Of a stretch of DNA of 64,000 nucleotides, positions 1-8,513 are shown piece by piece (position 1 is the stretch's first letter; each line of letters begins with the position of its first letter). The notes beneath the pieces were generated by a model, which was not told the DNA's origin, did no database searches, and saw only the letters and a list, made by a program, of their open reading frames with translations. Position numbers and translations under genes: made by a program. Where the stretch lies: the NCBI GenBank assembly GCA_903900155.1, contig CAIUMD010000062.1, positions 62,001 to 126,000 of the forward strand, in the 5' to 3' direction. This DNA comes from an uncultured Caulobacterales bacterium. Lineage in GTDB: Bacteria; Pseudomonadota; Alphaproteobacteria; Caulobacterales; Caulobacteraceae.

Positions 1-1
1 A

Positions 2-1333
2 CTGGGCGTGTCCGCCAGCTATCTGAACCTCCTGGAACGCAACCAGCGGCCGGTCACCGCCCAGCTGCTGCTGCGCCTGGCCGACGCCTACGATCTCGAC
101 CTGCGCAGTCTGTCGGCCGACGATCCGGGCGGCGGCGCGGGGCTGGAAGAGGTGCTGGCCGACAAGATGTTCGCCGACCTGGGCGTCTCGCGCCACGAGG
201 CGGCCGAGGTCGCCGAGTTGTCGCCGAGCCTGGCCGAGGCGGTGACGCGGCTCTATCGCGCCTATCTGGATCGCGGTCGCATGATCGACCTGGGCGCCTT
301 CGAGCGGCCGGACGGGGCGGGGCCGGTGTCGGAGCCGTCGCCGACCGACTGGGTCCGCGACCTGGTCGGCGCCCAGCGCAACCACTTCGCCGAGCTGGAG
401 ACCCTGGCCGAGAAGATCGTCGCCCAGCTGAAGGCCGACCCGCAGGACCTGGGACCCGCCGTGCGCGAGCGCCTGCAAAGCAAGTTCGGCGTCCAGACCC
501 GGGTCATGCCGGTCGAGGTCATGACCGGCTCGCTGCGCCGCTACGACCATCACCGCAAGCGCCTGATGCTGTCGGAGACCCTGGCTCCCGCCAGCCGCAT
601 CTTCGGCATGTGCTACCAGCTGGGTTTGATGGAGGGCGGCGAGGTGCTGTCGGACCTGACCGACCGCTTCAAGGCCCCCGACCGCGCCACCCGCCAGCTG
701 CTCAAGGTGTTCCTGGACGGCTACCTGGCCGCGGCGATCATGATGCCGTACGAGGCCTTCCTCAGCGCGATGGAGGCCAGCGGCTATGACATCGAGCGGG
801 TGCGCCCGCGCTTCGGCGTCAGCTACGAACAGGCCGCCCAGCGTCTGACCACCCTGGGCCGCGCCGGCTCGCGCGGCGTGCCGTTCTTCATGATGCGGCT
901 GGACGCGGCGGGAAACATCTCCAAGCGCTTCGCCTCCGGGCCGTTCCCGTTCTCGCGCTTCGGCGGGGCCTGCCCGCGCTGGAACGTCCACGACAGCTTC
1001 AAGACCCCCGGCCGCATCGTCACCCAGGTGATCGAGACCCCCGACGGCGCACGCTACTTCACCCTGTCGCGCACGGTGCGTCGGGTGTCGGGGCTGCACT
1101 CTGGTCTGGAGGACGAGCTGGTCGTCGGCCTGGGCTGCGAGCTGAAATACGCCAGCAAGCTGGTGCAGGCGCGGGGGCTGGACATCGCCAACCCCATCAC
1201 CGTCGAGATCGGCCCCTCGTGCCGGATCTGCGAACGGCCCGCCTGTCCCCAGCGGGCCGCGGCGCCGATCAACAGGACCCTGCTGGTCGAGGAGACCAGC
1301 AAGTCCCTGTCGCCGTTCCCTTTTGCTCGGTAG
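2..1333 (+). CDS. XRE-family transcriptional regulator with DUF2083 (short-chain fatty acid type), 5'-truncated by the window
   Basis: The frame is open from base 2, and the first residues (LGVSASYLNLLERNQRPVT) are the second half of a helix-turn-helix XRE domain, so the true start lies upstream of the window. After the HTH comes a roughly 400-residue region with an IrrE-like/DUF2083 arrangement. It ends in a Cys-rich motif, C-R-I-C-E-R-x-A-C-P-Q-R-A, typical of this regulator class. In Actinobacteria and Alphaproteobacteria, relatives control propionate/acetate or glyoxylate metabolism in response to acyl-CoA. The target here cannot be read from the sequence. The gene converges on metE, with ten bases between the two stop codons and no obvious hairpin. 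The GTG at base 8 is internal and should not be taken as the start. Confidence 0.8.
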   Translation: MGVSASYLNLLERNQRPVTAQLLLRLADAYDLDLRSLSADDPGGGAGLEEVLADKMFADLGVSRHEAAEVAELSPSLAEAVTRLYRAYLDRGRMIDLGAFERPDGAGPVSEPSPTDWVRDLVGAQRNHFAELETLAEKIVAQLKADPQDLGPAVRERLQSKFGVQTRVMPVEVMTGSLRRYDHHRKRLMLSETLAPASRIFGMCYQLGLMEGGEVLSDLTDRFKAPDRATRQLLKVFLDGYLAAAIMMPYEAFLSAMEASGYDIERVRPRFGVSYEQAAQRLTTLGRAGSRGVPFFMMRLDAAGNISKRFASGPFPFSRFGGACPRWNVHDSFKTPGRIVTQVIETPDGARYFTLSRTVRRVSGLHSGLEDELVVGLGCELKYASKLVQARGLDIANPITVEIGPSCRICERPACPQRAAAPINRTLLVEETSKSLSPFPFAR

Positions 1334-1343
1334 GGCGCGCGCG

Positions 1344-3659
1344 TTAGACGACCTCACGCGCCCGTCGCGCGGCCTCGACCATGTTGGCGACGGCCGCCTT
1401 GGTCTCGGGCCACTTTCGGGTCTTCAGGCCGCAGTCGGGATTGACCCACAGCTGACCGGTCGACAGCCGCGCCTGGGCGGCGGTCAGCAGATCGGCCATC
1501 TCCTCGACCGACGGCACGCGCGGGGAGTGGATGTCGTAGACGCCCGGCCCGATCTCGGCCGGATAGGCGTAGCCGGCGAAGGCGTCCAGCAGCTCCATCT
1601 TCGAGCGCGCCGTCTCGATCGAGATCACGTCGGCGTCCATCGCGCCGATGGCGGCGATGATGTCGTTGAACTCAGAGTAGCACATGTGGGTGTGGATCTG
1701 GGTCACGTCGGCCACGCCCGAGGCGGTCAGGCGGAAGCACTCCACGGCCCAGGCCAGATAGGCGTCCCAGTCCTTTCGGCGCAGGGGCAGGCCCTCGCGC
1801 AGGGCGGCCTCGTCGATCTGGATGATCCTGGCGCCGGCTGTTTCCAGGTCGACGACCTCGTCGCGGATGGCCAGGGCGATCTGGCGGCAGGCCCGTTCGC
1901 GCGGGACGTCGTCGCGGACGAACGACCAGTTCAGGATCGTCACCGGTCCGGTCAGCATGCCCTTCACCGGACGCGGGGTCAGGCTCTGGGCATATCGCCA
2001 CCACGCCACCGTCATCGGCGCGGGTCGCGAGACGTCGCCGAACAGGATCGGCGGCCGCACGCAGCGCGAGCCGTACGACTGCACCCAGGCGCTCTTGGTG
2101 AAGGCGAAGCCCGACAGCTGCTCGCCGAAATACTGGACCATGTCGTTGCGCTCGAACTCGCCGTGCACCAGCACGTCGAGGCCGGCCTCTTCCTGCCAGC
2201 GGATGGCGCGCTCGGTCTCCTCCCGCAGGAAGGTCTCGTAGGCCGCGTCGGTCAACTCGCCCTTGCCGTGGGCCGAGCGGGCCTTGCGGACCTCCTCGGT
2301 CTGCGGGAACGAGCCGATCGTGGTGGTCGGGAAGGCGGGCAGGGGCAGCTGCTGCTGGCGGCGGCGGTCGAAGGCGGCGTGGCGCTGGCTCATCGCCTCG
2401 GTGACGGCGGCCAGGCGCGCGGCGACGGCGGCGTCATGGATCTTGGGCGAGACGCGGCGGGTCTGGGCGGCCTCGGCGCTGGCGTCGAGTTCGGCGGCGA
2501 CGCTGGCGCGGCTCTGGTTCAGGGCCTTGGCCAGGACGGCCAACTCTTCGATCTTCTGCACGGCGAAGGCCAGCCACTGGCGGACCTCGGGATCGATGGC
2601 GGTTTCCAACGAAAGATCGATCGGCGTGTGCAGCAGCGAGCACGACGGGGCCAGCACGATGCGGTCGGCGCCGCGCCGGGCGACGACAGGCTCCAGGCGG
2701 TCCAGCAGGGCCGGCAGGTCGGCGCGCCAGACGTTGCGGCCGTCGATGACGCCCAGCGACAGGACCAGGCTCTCACGGCTGGCCGACAGGGCGCGTTCCA
2801 GCTCTTCCGGCGCGCGGACCAAATCGAGGTGCACGCCGTCGACGGGCAGGTTCACGGCGGTGGTCAGGTTCTCGCCATAGCCGCCGAAATAGCTGGTCAG
2901 CATCAGGCGCAGGCCCGGTGCGGCGTGGGTCAGGGCGCCATAGGCGCGACGTAGCTCGGCGCGTTCGAAGTCGGTCAGGTCCAGAGCCAGGCACGGCTCG
3001 TCGATCTGCACCCAGTCCGCGCCGGCGGTCGCCAGCTGCTTCAGCACTTCCGCGTAGACGGGCAGCAGGGCCGACAGCAGCGACAGGGGCGAGAAGCCTT
3101 CGTCCTTGGTCTTGGCCAGCTTCAGGAAGGTCACCGGACCCAGCAGGACGGGGCGGGTCTGGACGCCCTGGGCCCTGGCCTCCAGGAACTCGTCGACCGG
3201 CTTGGTCGAGGACAGGACGAAGGCCTGGCCGCGCGAAACCTCCGGCGCCAGATAATGGTAGTTGGTGTCGAACCACTTGGTCATTTCCTGCGCCGGGACG
3301 CCGGTCTTGTGGCCGTGGTCATGGCCGCAGGGCGCGAGTTCCACGCCCTGGCTGCCGCGCGCCATGGCGAAGTACGTTTCCAGCGCGACCGGACCCCCGG
3401 TCCAGCCGTACAGCGCCGGGATCGCGCCCACCAGGATGCTGGTGTCCAGCACCTGATCATAGAGCGAGAAGTCGTTGGACGGGACGTGGTCCGCGCCCAA
3501 CGAACGCTGGCGGCTCCAGGTCTGGGCGCGCAGGTCGGCGGCGACGCCCTGAAGGGTGTTCTGGTCGATTTTGCCCGACCAGTAGCGCTCGAGCGCGGTC
3601 TTCAGTTCGCGCCTGGGGCCGATGCGGGGAAAGCCAAGGGTGGCGACGGTGACGGTCAT
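1344..3659 (-). CDS. metE: Cobalamin-independent methionine synthase (5-methyltetrahydropteroyltriglutamate-homocysteine methyltransferase)
   Basis: This 771-residue cytoplasmic zinc enzyme transfers a methyl group from 5-methyl-tetrahydrofolate (polyglutamate) to homocysteine, the last step of methionine synthesis. The length is typical of MetE. The N-terminus has the family opening TLGFPRIGPRRELK. Zinc ligands are visible in the C-terminal barrel: H and C in QIHTHMCYSEF, and the late Cys in NPDCGLKTRKW. The open frame extends 22 codons further upstream, but that stretch is riboswitch expression-platform sequence. The ATG at 3657-3659 opens the conserved N-terminus and is the better start. 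An upstream B12 riboswitch explains its control: the enzyme is not needed when cobalamin is available for MetH. Confidence 0.97.
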   Translation of the reverse strand: MTVTVATLGFPRIGPRRELKTALERYWSGKIDQNTLQGVAADLRAQTWSRQRSLGADHVPSNDFSLYDQVLDTSILVGAIPALYGWTGGPVALETYFAMARGSQGVELAPCGHDHGHKTGVPAQEMTKWFDTNYHYLAPEVSRGQAFVLSSTKPVDEFLEARAQGVQTRPVLLGPVTFLKLAKTKDEGFSPLSLLSALLPVYAEVLKQLATAGADWVQIDEPCLALDLTDFERAELRRAYGALTHAAPGLRLMLTSYFGGYGENLTTAVNLPVDGVHLDLVRAPEELERALSASRESLVLSLGVIDGRNVWRADLPALLDRLEPVVARRGADRIVLAPSCSLLHTPIDLSLETAIDPEVRQWLAFAVQKIEELAVLAKALNQSRASVAAELDASAEAAQTRRVSPKIHDAAVAARLAAVTEAMSQRHAAFDRRRQQQLPLPAFPTTTIGSFPQTEEVRKARSAHGKGELTDAAYETFLREETERAIRWQEEAGLDVLVHGEFERNDMVQYFGEQLSGFAFTKSAWVQSYGSRCVRPPILFGDVSRPAPMTVAWWRYAQSLTPRPVKGMLTGPVTILNWSFVRDDVPRERACRQIALAIRDEVVDLETAGARIIQIDEAALREGLPLRRKDWDAYLAWAVECFRLTASGVADVTQIHTHMCYSEFNDIIAAIGAMDADVISIETARSKMELLDAFAGYAYPAEIGPGVYDIHSPRVPSVEEMADLLTAAQARLSTGQLWVNPDCGLKTRKWPETKAAVANMVEAARRAREVV

Positions 3660-3664
3660 CTTCG

Positions 3665-3696
3665 AAAAAGCCTCTGCCGGTGTTGTAGCGGAGGCT
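3665..3696 (-). terminator. Candidate expression-platform hairpin of the metE riboswitch
   Basis: On the minus strand, AGCCTC (3696-3691) pairs with GAGGCT (3674-3669) and is followed directly by a run of T (3669-3665), only a few bases before the metE ATG at 3659. It reads as a weak intrinsic terminator. Because the second arm contains the AGAGG that could serve as Shine-Dalgarno, it could equally hide the ribosome site. Sequence alone does not decide between the two. Confidence 0.5.
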
Positions 3697-3784
3697 GATC
3701 GGGACGCAGCGCAGCGGGCACGCACGGAGGGACCGGTCGCGCCTTAGGCATGCGACCTGACCGGACACCCCGCCGGAGGACGTT

Positions 3785-4000
3785 ATCTGTCGCGGCAGGT
3801 CTCCTGGCTCACGGGTCAACGCGGCTGTCCGGGCCTTCCCGATACGCCGCCGAACCAGCTTGGGCGCATCAGTGACACGTAGTGGACAGCCGCTCGCCGC
3901 TTACAGTTGCGGGGGCAGCTCCGGCTCTGCACCGGATTCCCATCTTAGCCCCAGGACGCGAACGAGGACGCGAACGCCCCAGGGAACCACGACACAATCA
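3785..4000 (-). ncRNA. Cobalamin (B12/AdoCbl) riboswitch upstream of metE
   Basis: Read on the minus strand, this leader contains the core blocks of the cobalamin riboswitch: GGGAATCCGGTGCAGAGCC followed by CCCCCGCAACTG (about 3950-3905), and near the 3' end the B12-box sequence GAGCCAGGAGACCTGC (3810-3795). Order and spacing match the RNA family. It lies about 125 bases before the metE start, the expected target, because B12 represses the B12-independent synthase. The outer boundaries are approximate, being set from the conserved blocks and flanking complementary segments. Confidence 0.92.
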
Positions 4001-4063
4001 TCGTGGCTCCGCCGGGGCGGGAAGTCAATAAAGATATAAAGATATCTTTATGTGATTTTTCGA

Positions 4064-6253
4064 TCAATAGCGGGCGCGGACGTTGAACAGCACGCGGCGC
4101 GGCTCGCCCCAGTAGCCGCCGTTGAAGTAGCCGACGTTGCGATAGTACTTCTCGTCGAGCAGGTTGGTGACGTTGACGCCCGCGCTGATCTTGTCGGTGA
4201 AGGCGTAGCGGACCAGGGCGTCGGCCAGGAAGTAGCCGCCCTGGGTCACGCGGGTGGCGGCCAGCACCGGCGCGCCGGCGGCGGTGAAGCGGCCGGTCGG
4301 GGCGTTGATGTTCTGATAGACCTTGGTCTGCCAGCTCATGCCGCCACCCAGGGTCCAGCGGCCCAGCTTGTAGGTCGAGTTCAGCTTCAACATGTGCAGC
4401 GGATTGACCGTGAACACGCGATTGCCCTTGGCGTCCTCGTTGAAGGTGTAGGTATAGCCGCCGGTGACGCTCCAGGCCTTGGTGATCGAACCCGACACCT
4501 CGATCTCGGCGCCCTGGGTCTTGACGCCGCTGACGGCGCGGTAGGCGGTCGTGCCGTCCGGCAGGCTGTTCAGCGGCACGGTCGGGTCGATCTCCGCGAC
4601 ATTGTCCTGCTGCATGTAGAAGCCGTTGATCGCGGCGTAGAGCCGCTTGTCGAAGAACTCGGCCTTTAGGCCGTATTCCCAGTTGCCGCCGACCTTGGGG
4701 GCGATCTGCTCGAAGTCCTTGGTGCGCAGGTTCTGGGGCTGGAAGACGTCGGCATAGCTGACGAAGGCCGTCAGATTTCCGGTCAGGTCGTACAGCACGC
4801 CCAGATACGGCGCGATGCGGGTCTCGCCGTAGCGGCCGGTGGTGTTGACGAAGTTGCCGGTCGCAGCGCTGAAGTTGTCGGTCCTGACGTCCCAGTCGCT
4901 GAAGCGGCCGCCGGCGATCACCTTCAGGCGGTCGGTCGGGTTCAGGCGCACGGCGGCGTAGAGGCCGGCCTCGGTGGTGTTGGCGATGCTGCGCGGCTTG
5001 CCCGTGTTGGAGACGCCCGGCAGGCCGATGTCGCCTTTCCAGCTGAAGATGCTGGGGAAGGCGGTCAGGCTGTAGGGGCGGCTGGTGATCGCCGCGTTCA
5101 GCGTGCGCAGGTCGCGGCTGAAGAAATTGCCGCCGACGACCAGTTCGTGCTGACGGCCGAACGCCTGGAACGGCCCCGAGGCATAGGCGTCGACCGACTG
5201 CTCGCGAGTCTCGGTGACCGTGTAGGTGTCCGAGATGGTCAGGCCCAGGCCCGTGGTCTTGTCGGCGAAGCCGCCGCTGTTGGAGCCCGCCAGCAGCAGG
5301 CTTTCGGTGTCGGTCGAGCGGTTGTTATAGGCCAGGCGCCCGACCCAGCCGCCGCCGAAGTCATGCTCCAGCGCGCCGAACAGGTTGCGGCTGTCGCGCT
5401 CCCAGCGGTTCCACTTGGCGCCGGCGCTGTACGCGCGCGGCAGCTCGGCGCGCGAGCCGTCGCGGAAGAAGATCGGCGCGGCGCTCCAGGCTCCGCCCTG
5501 CGAGTCCGTGCGCAGGTAGTCGGCGCCCAGGCGCAGGCGGGTGCTGTCGGTCAGGTCGGCCTCGACCACGCCGTACAGGCTGGGCGACTTGTCGTGCTGG
5601 AAGCGGACATAGGACTCGCGGTCGGTGTAGGCGCCAACCAGGCGGCCGCGGATCTTGCCGCTCTTGACCAGCGGGCCCGAGACGTCGACCTCGGCCCGGC
5701 GATAGTTCCACGAGCCGGCCGACAGGCTGGTCGAGGCGCGGAAGTCCTCGGTCGGGCGCTTGCGGACCATGTTGATCGTCGCCGACGGATCGCCCGCGCC
5801 GGTGACCAGGCCAGTGGCCCCGCGCACGACCTCGATGCGCTCGTAGATCGAGGTGTCCGACAGGACCGAATTGCCGCCGGCGCCGGTGGTGTACTGGGTC
5901 GGCACCCCGTCGAACTGGAAGTTGGTGATGGCGAAGCCGCGCGCGTTGAAGAGGACGCGGTTGGAATCGTACTGCTGGACGTTGACGCCCGGGGTCTGGG
6001 CGAAGACCTCGGTCACGGTGATCAGGTTGAAGTCCTCGATCCGCTGGCGGGTGAAGACCGTCAGCGACTGAGGCGTCTCGCGCAGGGTCAGCGGCAGCTT
6101 GGTCGCGGTGTTGGCGCCCTTGACCTGGTAGCCCTCGGTGCGGCCGGTCACCAGGACGCTGTCGACGGTGGTGTCTTCGGTCGTCTGGGCTTGAGCGGCT
6201 GAGTTGAGCGCCAGGAGGGCGGCGCTGGCGAGGAGGGCGGTGCGAGCGGACAA
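4064..6253 (-). CDS. TonB-dependent siderophore receptor
   Basis: A 729-residue outer membrane beta-barrel receptor for a ferric siderophore, energised by TonB-ExbBD. Residues 1-22 form a signal peptide ending AQAQ. The plug domain follows with typical siderophore-receptor motifs (LPLTLRETPQSLTVFTRQRI, then YERIEVVRGATGLVTGAGDPSATINMVRKRP). The barrel ends with the aromatic C-terminus FNVRARY. Plug wording and length place it in the FhuE/FpvA/FoxA-like group (TIGR01783 type). It is the last gene of a minus-strand operon after the DUF3649, PepSY and DUF3325 genes, with 46 bases between it and the DUF3325 stop. Those partners often accompany ferric-siderophore receptors. The nearby FecI/FecR pair may control it. 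There is no N-terminal STN signalling extension, so it is unlikely to be the FecR-signalling receptor itself. Confidence 0.93.
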   Translation of the reverse strand: MSARTALLASAALLALNSAAQAQTTEDTTVDSVLVTGRTEGYQVKGANTATKLPLTLRETPQSLTVFTRQRIEDFNLITVTEVFAQTPGVNVQQYDSNRVLFNARGFAITNFQFDGVPTQYTTGAGGNSVLSDTSIYERIEVVRGATGLVTGAGDPSATINMVRKRPTEDFRASTSLSAGSWNYRRAEVDVSGPLVKSGKIRGRLVGAYTDRESYVRFQHDKSPSLYGVVEADLTDSTRLRLGADYLRTDSQGGAWSAAPIFFRDGSRAELPRAYSAGAKWNRWERDSRNLFGALEHDFGGGWVGRLAYNNRSTDTESLLLAGSNSGGFADKTTGLGLTISDTYTVTETREQSVDAYASGPFQAFGRQHELVVGGNFFSRDLRTLNAAITSRPYSLTAFPSIFSWKGDIGLPGVSNTGKPRSIANTTEAGLYAAVRLNPTDRLKVIAGGRFSDWDVRTDNFSAATGNFVNTTGRYGETRIAPYLGVLYDLTGNLTAFVSYADVFQPQNLRTKDFEQIAPKVGGNWEYGLKAEFFDKRLYAAINGFYMQQDNVAEIDPTVPLNSLPDGTTAYRAVSGVKTQGAEIEVSGSITKAWSVTGGYTYTFNEDAKGNRVFTVNPLHMLKLNSTYKLGRWTLGGGMSWQTKVYQNINAPTGRFTAAGAPVLAATRVTQGGYFLADALVRYAFTDKISAGVNVTNLLDEKYYRNVGYFNGGYWGEPRRVLFNVRARY

Positions 6254-6299
6254 GGCTTGGGCTTCCTTTGGTTCGAAAGGTGCGAAAAGGTCAGGAATT

Positions 6300-6578
6300 T
6301 CAGGGTTTTCGGCGCGGTGGCGCGTAGGTCAGGGCCAGCAGCGCCGGCGCGGCGCCAGCGGTCAGCAGGCCCAGCCAGTAGATCGGTCCGTAGGCCCAGC
6401 CCCAGGCGGCGATCGCGACGACGAAGGCCAGGGTCAGGGCTAGTATCCCGGCCAGTTGCAGCAGTCGCTTTCGGCGCTTGGCGGGGCGCGCGCCGGTCGC
6501 CGTGTGGTGGTGGCGATCCATGGCGAGGGCCAGGGCCGTAAAGCCGGCGAGGCTGAGGAGGAGGGCCAGCAGGGTCAT
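6300..6578 (-). CDS. DUF3325-family small membrane protein
   Basis: A 92-residue inner membrane protein starting at the ATG at 6576-6578, which overlaps the stop codon of the upstream PepSY gene (ATGA), so the two are translationally coupled. Three hydrophobic segments are visible: residues 1-20 (MTLLALLLSLAGFTALALAM), about 40-60 and about 65-85. A His-rich junction (DRHHH) sits after the first helix. Size, position and topology match DUF3325 proteins, which occur with PepSY and DUF3649 proteins beside TonB siderophore receptors. Its biochemical role is unknown; participation in ferric-siderophore reduction or passage across the inner membrane is inference. The longer open frame upstream is out-of-frame shadow of the PepSY gene. 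Confidence 0.8.
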   Translation of the reverse strand: MTLLALLLSLAGFTALALAMDRHHHTATGARPAKRRKRLLQLAGILALTLAFVVAIAAWGWAYGPIYWLGLLTAGAAPALLALTYAPPRRKP

Positions 6579-8152
6579 CCGCGCGCCTGCGCCAGCTGGA
6601 CGAGGGCGGCGTCCTTGGCGCGGCGTTTGGCCTGCGAGCGGGCCGTGCGCCAGGCGATGGCCAGGAAGCTCGCGCCCAGGACCAGCAAGCCCAGCTCCAT
6701 GCCGACCAGCGCGCCGTCGCCGGCCTTCAGGCTGTCGATCAGTCCGCGCGGGGTGGCGGCCTGGTCGAAGACCGGCAGCAGCAGCAAGGCGACGCCCGTC
6801 AGGCTGAGTTGCTCGATCCAGGCCTTGTTCGGCGGGCGGACGAAGGCGTGCAGCAAGGTCGCGCCCCAGGCCAGGAACATCGTGTGGACTTCCCAGTCGG
6901 CGCGATGGGCCATGCCGGTCGGCAGCAGGCGGTTGGCCCACAGGAAGCCGGTCATGGCCAGCGGCAGGCCCGCCACCGCGCCGACATTCAGCCGCTCGAC
7001 CACCCAGAAGCCGAGGTGGAACCTGGTCCCCAGCTTGGCGCGGCGCTTGGCGGTCCAGAGCACCAGGCCCGTGGCCACCATGGCCGTGCCCGCCACGCCC
7101 GACAGGAAGAACAGCCAGCGCAGGGTCATCGGCGCGAAGCGGCCGGCGTGCAGGCCGATCATGCCGCCGCGGGTGATCATGCCGGCCGAGGTCGGCGCGA
7201 CGCTGCTGCGGACCTTGCCCGTCACGCCGTCGAAGACGATCTCCCAGCGGCCGTCGACCAGCTTGTCCGAGGCCCGGCGGGTGAGAACGATGCGGGCGGC
7301 CTTATCTCCCGGATTGTCGATGCGGATGATGCCCGGCTGGCCGCCGTCCCAGAGGCGGGCGGCGGTGGCCAGCACCGGGCCGATGTCGGTCAGCGGCGCG
7401 GGCTGGCCCGTCGGCTTGACCGGCTTCAGGCGTGGCGCGCTCTCGGCGTAGTAGGCCTTCAGAGTCGGATAGTTGGCCGTGACGCCGAAAGGCACGTAGA
7501 TCACCATCAGGGTGACCAGGCCGGTGTAGGTGATCATGGCGTGGAACGGCAGGGCCAGCACCGCCAGGGCGTTGTGGCCGTCCAGCCAGCTGCGCTGACC
7601 CTTGCCCGGCCGGAAGGTGAAGAAGTCGGCGAAGATCTTCTTGTGGGTGATCACGCCACTGACGATCGCGACCAGCATGAACATCGAGCAGAAGCCGACC
7701 ACCCAGCGGCCCCAGATCACCGGCATGTAGCGCAGGTCGAAATGCAGCCGGTAGAAGACGTCGCCGCCCTCGGTGTCGCGTGCGACCGTCGGCTTGCCGT
7801 CCGGGCCGATCAGCGTGGCGGTCGGGTCGTCGCCGCGCAGGACGGGCTTCTTGCCCTTTTCCCTGTAGGTCGTCGTCGCGCCGCTGGCGCGTTCGTCGGG
7901 CAGCATGATCTGCCATGAGGCGGCCTTGGGGGCGGTGGCTTGCAGATGAGCGATCGCGCCGCGTGTCACGGTCTCGAGGTTCCGGGTCGCGCCGATCTCG
8001 GGCTGGGCCCAGCGGGTGATCTCCTCGCGCCAGTAGCTGACCGCACCGTTCAGGAAGATCAGGTACAGCACCCAGCCGACCAGCAGGCCCGACCAGGTGT
8101 GCAGTCCCGCCTGCGATTGTCGGAACCCTTGCTTCGTGAAACCTTGCTTCAT
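6575..8152 (-). CDS. PepSY-associated transmembrane protein (siderophore-linked)
   Basis: A 525-residue inner membrane protein. The first membrane helix is near residues 15-35 (WSGLLVGWVLYLIFLNGAV), followed by a periplasmic PepSY domain. Further helices include the conserved block around VSGVITHKKIFADFF and the HNALAVLALPFH motif with His residues, a second periplasmic stretch, and a cluster of C-terminal helices. Homologues next to siderophore receptors are proposed to act as ferric-siderophore reductases (FoxB/FpvG-like), using membrane His residues to bind haem. That role is inferred from the family and the context. The ATG at 8150-8152 is preferred; sequence further upstream in this frame is DUF3649 shadow. 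It overlaps the DUF3649 gene by four bases and the DUF3325 gene by four bases. Confidence 0.9.
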   Translation of the reverse strand: MKQGFTKQGFRQSQAGLHTWSGLLVGWVLYLIFLNGAVSYWREEITRWAQPEIGATRNLETVTRGAIAHLQATAPKAASWQIMLPDERASGATTTYREKGKKPVLRGDDPTATLIGPDGKPTVARDTEGGDVFYRLHFDLRYMPVIWGRWVVGFCSMFMLVAIVSGVITHKKIFADFFTFRPGKGQRSWLDGHNALAVLALPFHAMITYTGLVTLMVIYVPFGVTANYPTLKAYYAESAPRLKPVKPTGQPAPLTDIGPVLATAARLWDGGQPGIIRIDNPGDKAARIVLTRRASDKLVDGRWEIVFDGVTGKVRSSVAPTSAGMITRGGMIGLHAGRFAPMTLRWLFFLSGVAGTAMVATGLVLWTAKRRAKLGTRFHLGFWVVERLNVGAVAGLPLAMTGFLWANRLLPTGMAHRADWEVHTMFLAWGATLLHAFVRPPNKAWIEQLSLTGVALLLLPVFDQAATPRGLIDSLKAGDGALVGMELGLLVLGASFLAIAWRTARSQAKRRAKDAALVQLAQARG

Positions 8153-8442
8153 GCCGCCCACATCGCGCCCAGACCGGCGATCGCGCCGATGGCCAGCAGG
8201 ACCAGGCCCGCGCGCAGGGCGCTGGAGGCGGCGAACACCCAGACCACCAGAGCGGCATAGATCCCGAACGCGGCGATCGTGGCCCACAGCGTAGCGTCCA
8301 GGCGCGAGGCCGGGATGGTGCGGGCCAGCAGCATGGTGCAGGCGGCGGTGACGGCGTAGGCGCCAGGGATGGTCAGCACGATGCGTGCGGTCACGTCCCA
8401 ACCCTTTCGCCCCTTCGCGTTTGCGACGTCCGCCGTCTTCAC
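8149..8442 (-). CDS. DUF3649-family small membrane protein
   Basis: A protein of about 97 residues with three hydrophobic helices (around GAYAVTAACTMLLA, LWATIAAFGIYAALVVWVFA and LRAGLVLLAIGAIAGLGAMWA). It is first in the iron-uptake operon and overlaps the PepSY gene by ATGA. Size and context match DUF3649 iron-transport-associated proteins. The only upstream ATG in frame (8514) would overlap the first codon of the divergent AraC gene and leave no promoter. I prefer the GTG at 8440-8442, which has AGAGG eight bases before it. A GTG at 8451 is an alternative. The function is unknown beyond its association with siderophore receptors. Confidence 0.7.
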   Translation of the reverse strand: MKTADVANAKGRKGWDVTARIVLTIPGAYAVTAACTMLLARTIPASRLDATLWATIAAFGIYAALVVWVFAASSALRAGLVLLAIGAIAGLGAMWAA

Positions 8443-8513
8443 GCCCGACACCTCTTCAAGCCCACCGAGATTTTGATTTCGGGCTCGCTTAGAGTTATTG
8501 AGAGGCAGTCGCA

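Noticed and set aside
6254-6299. Fur box directly before the siderophore receptor
   Set aside because: The 46-base gap has no hexamer array of the Fur type; the receptor is probably transcribed from the operon start.
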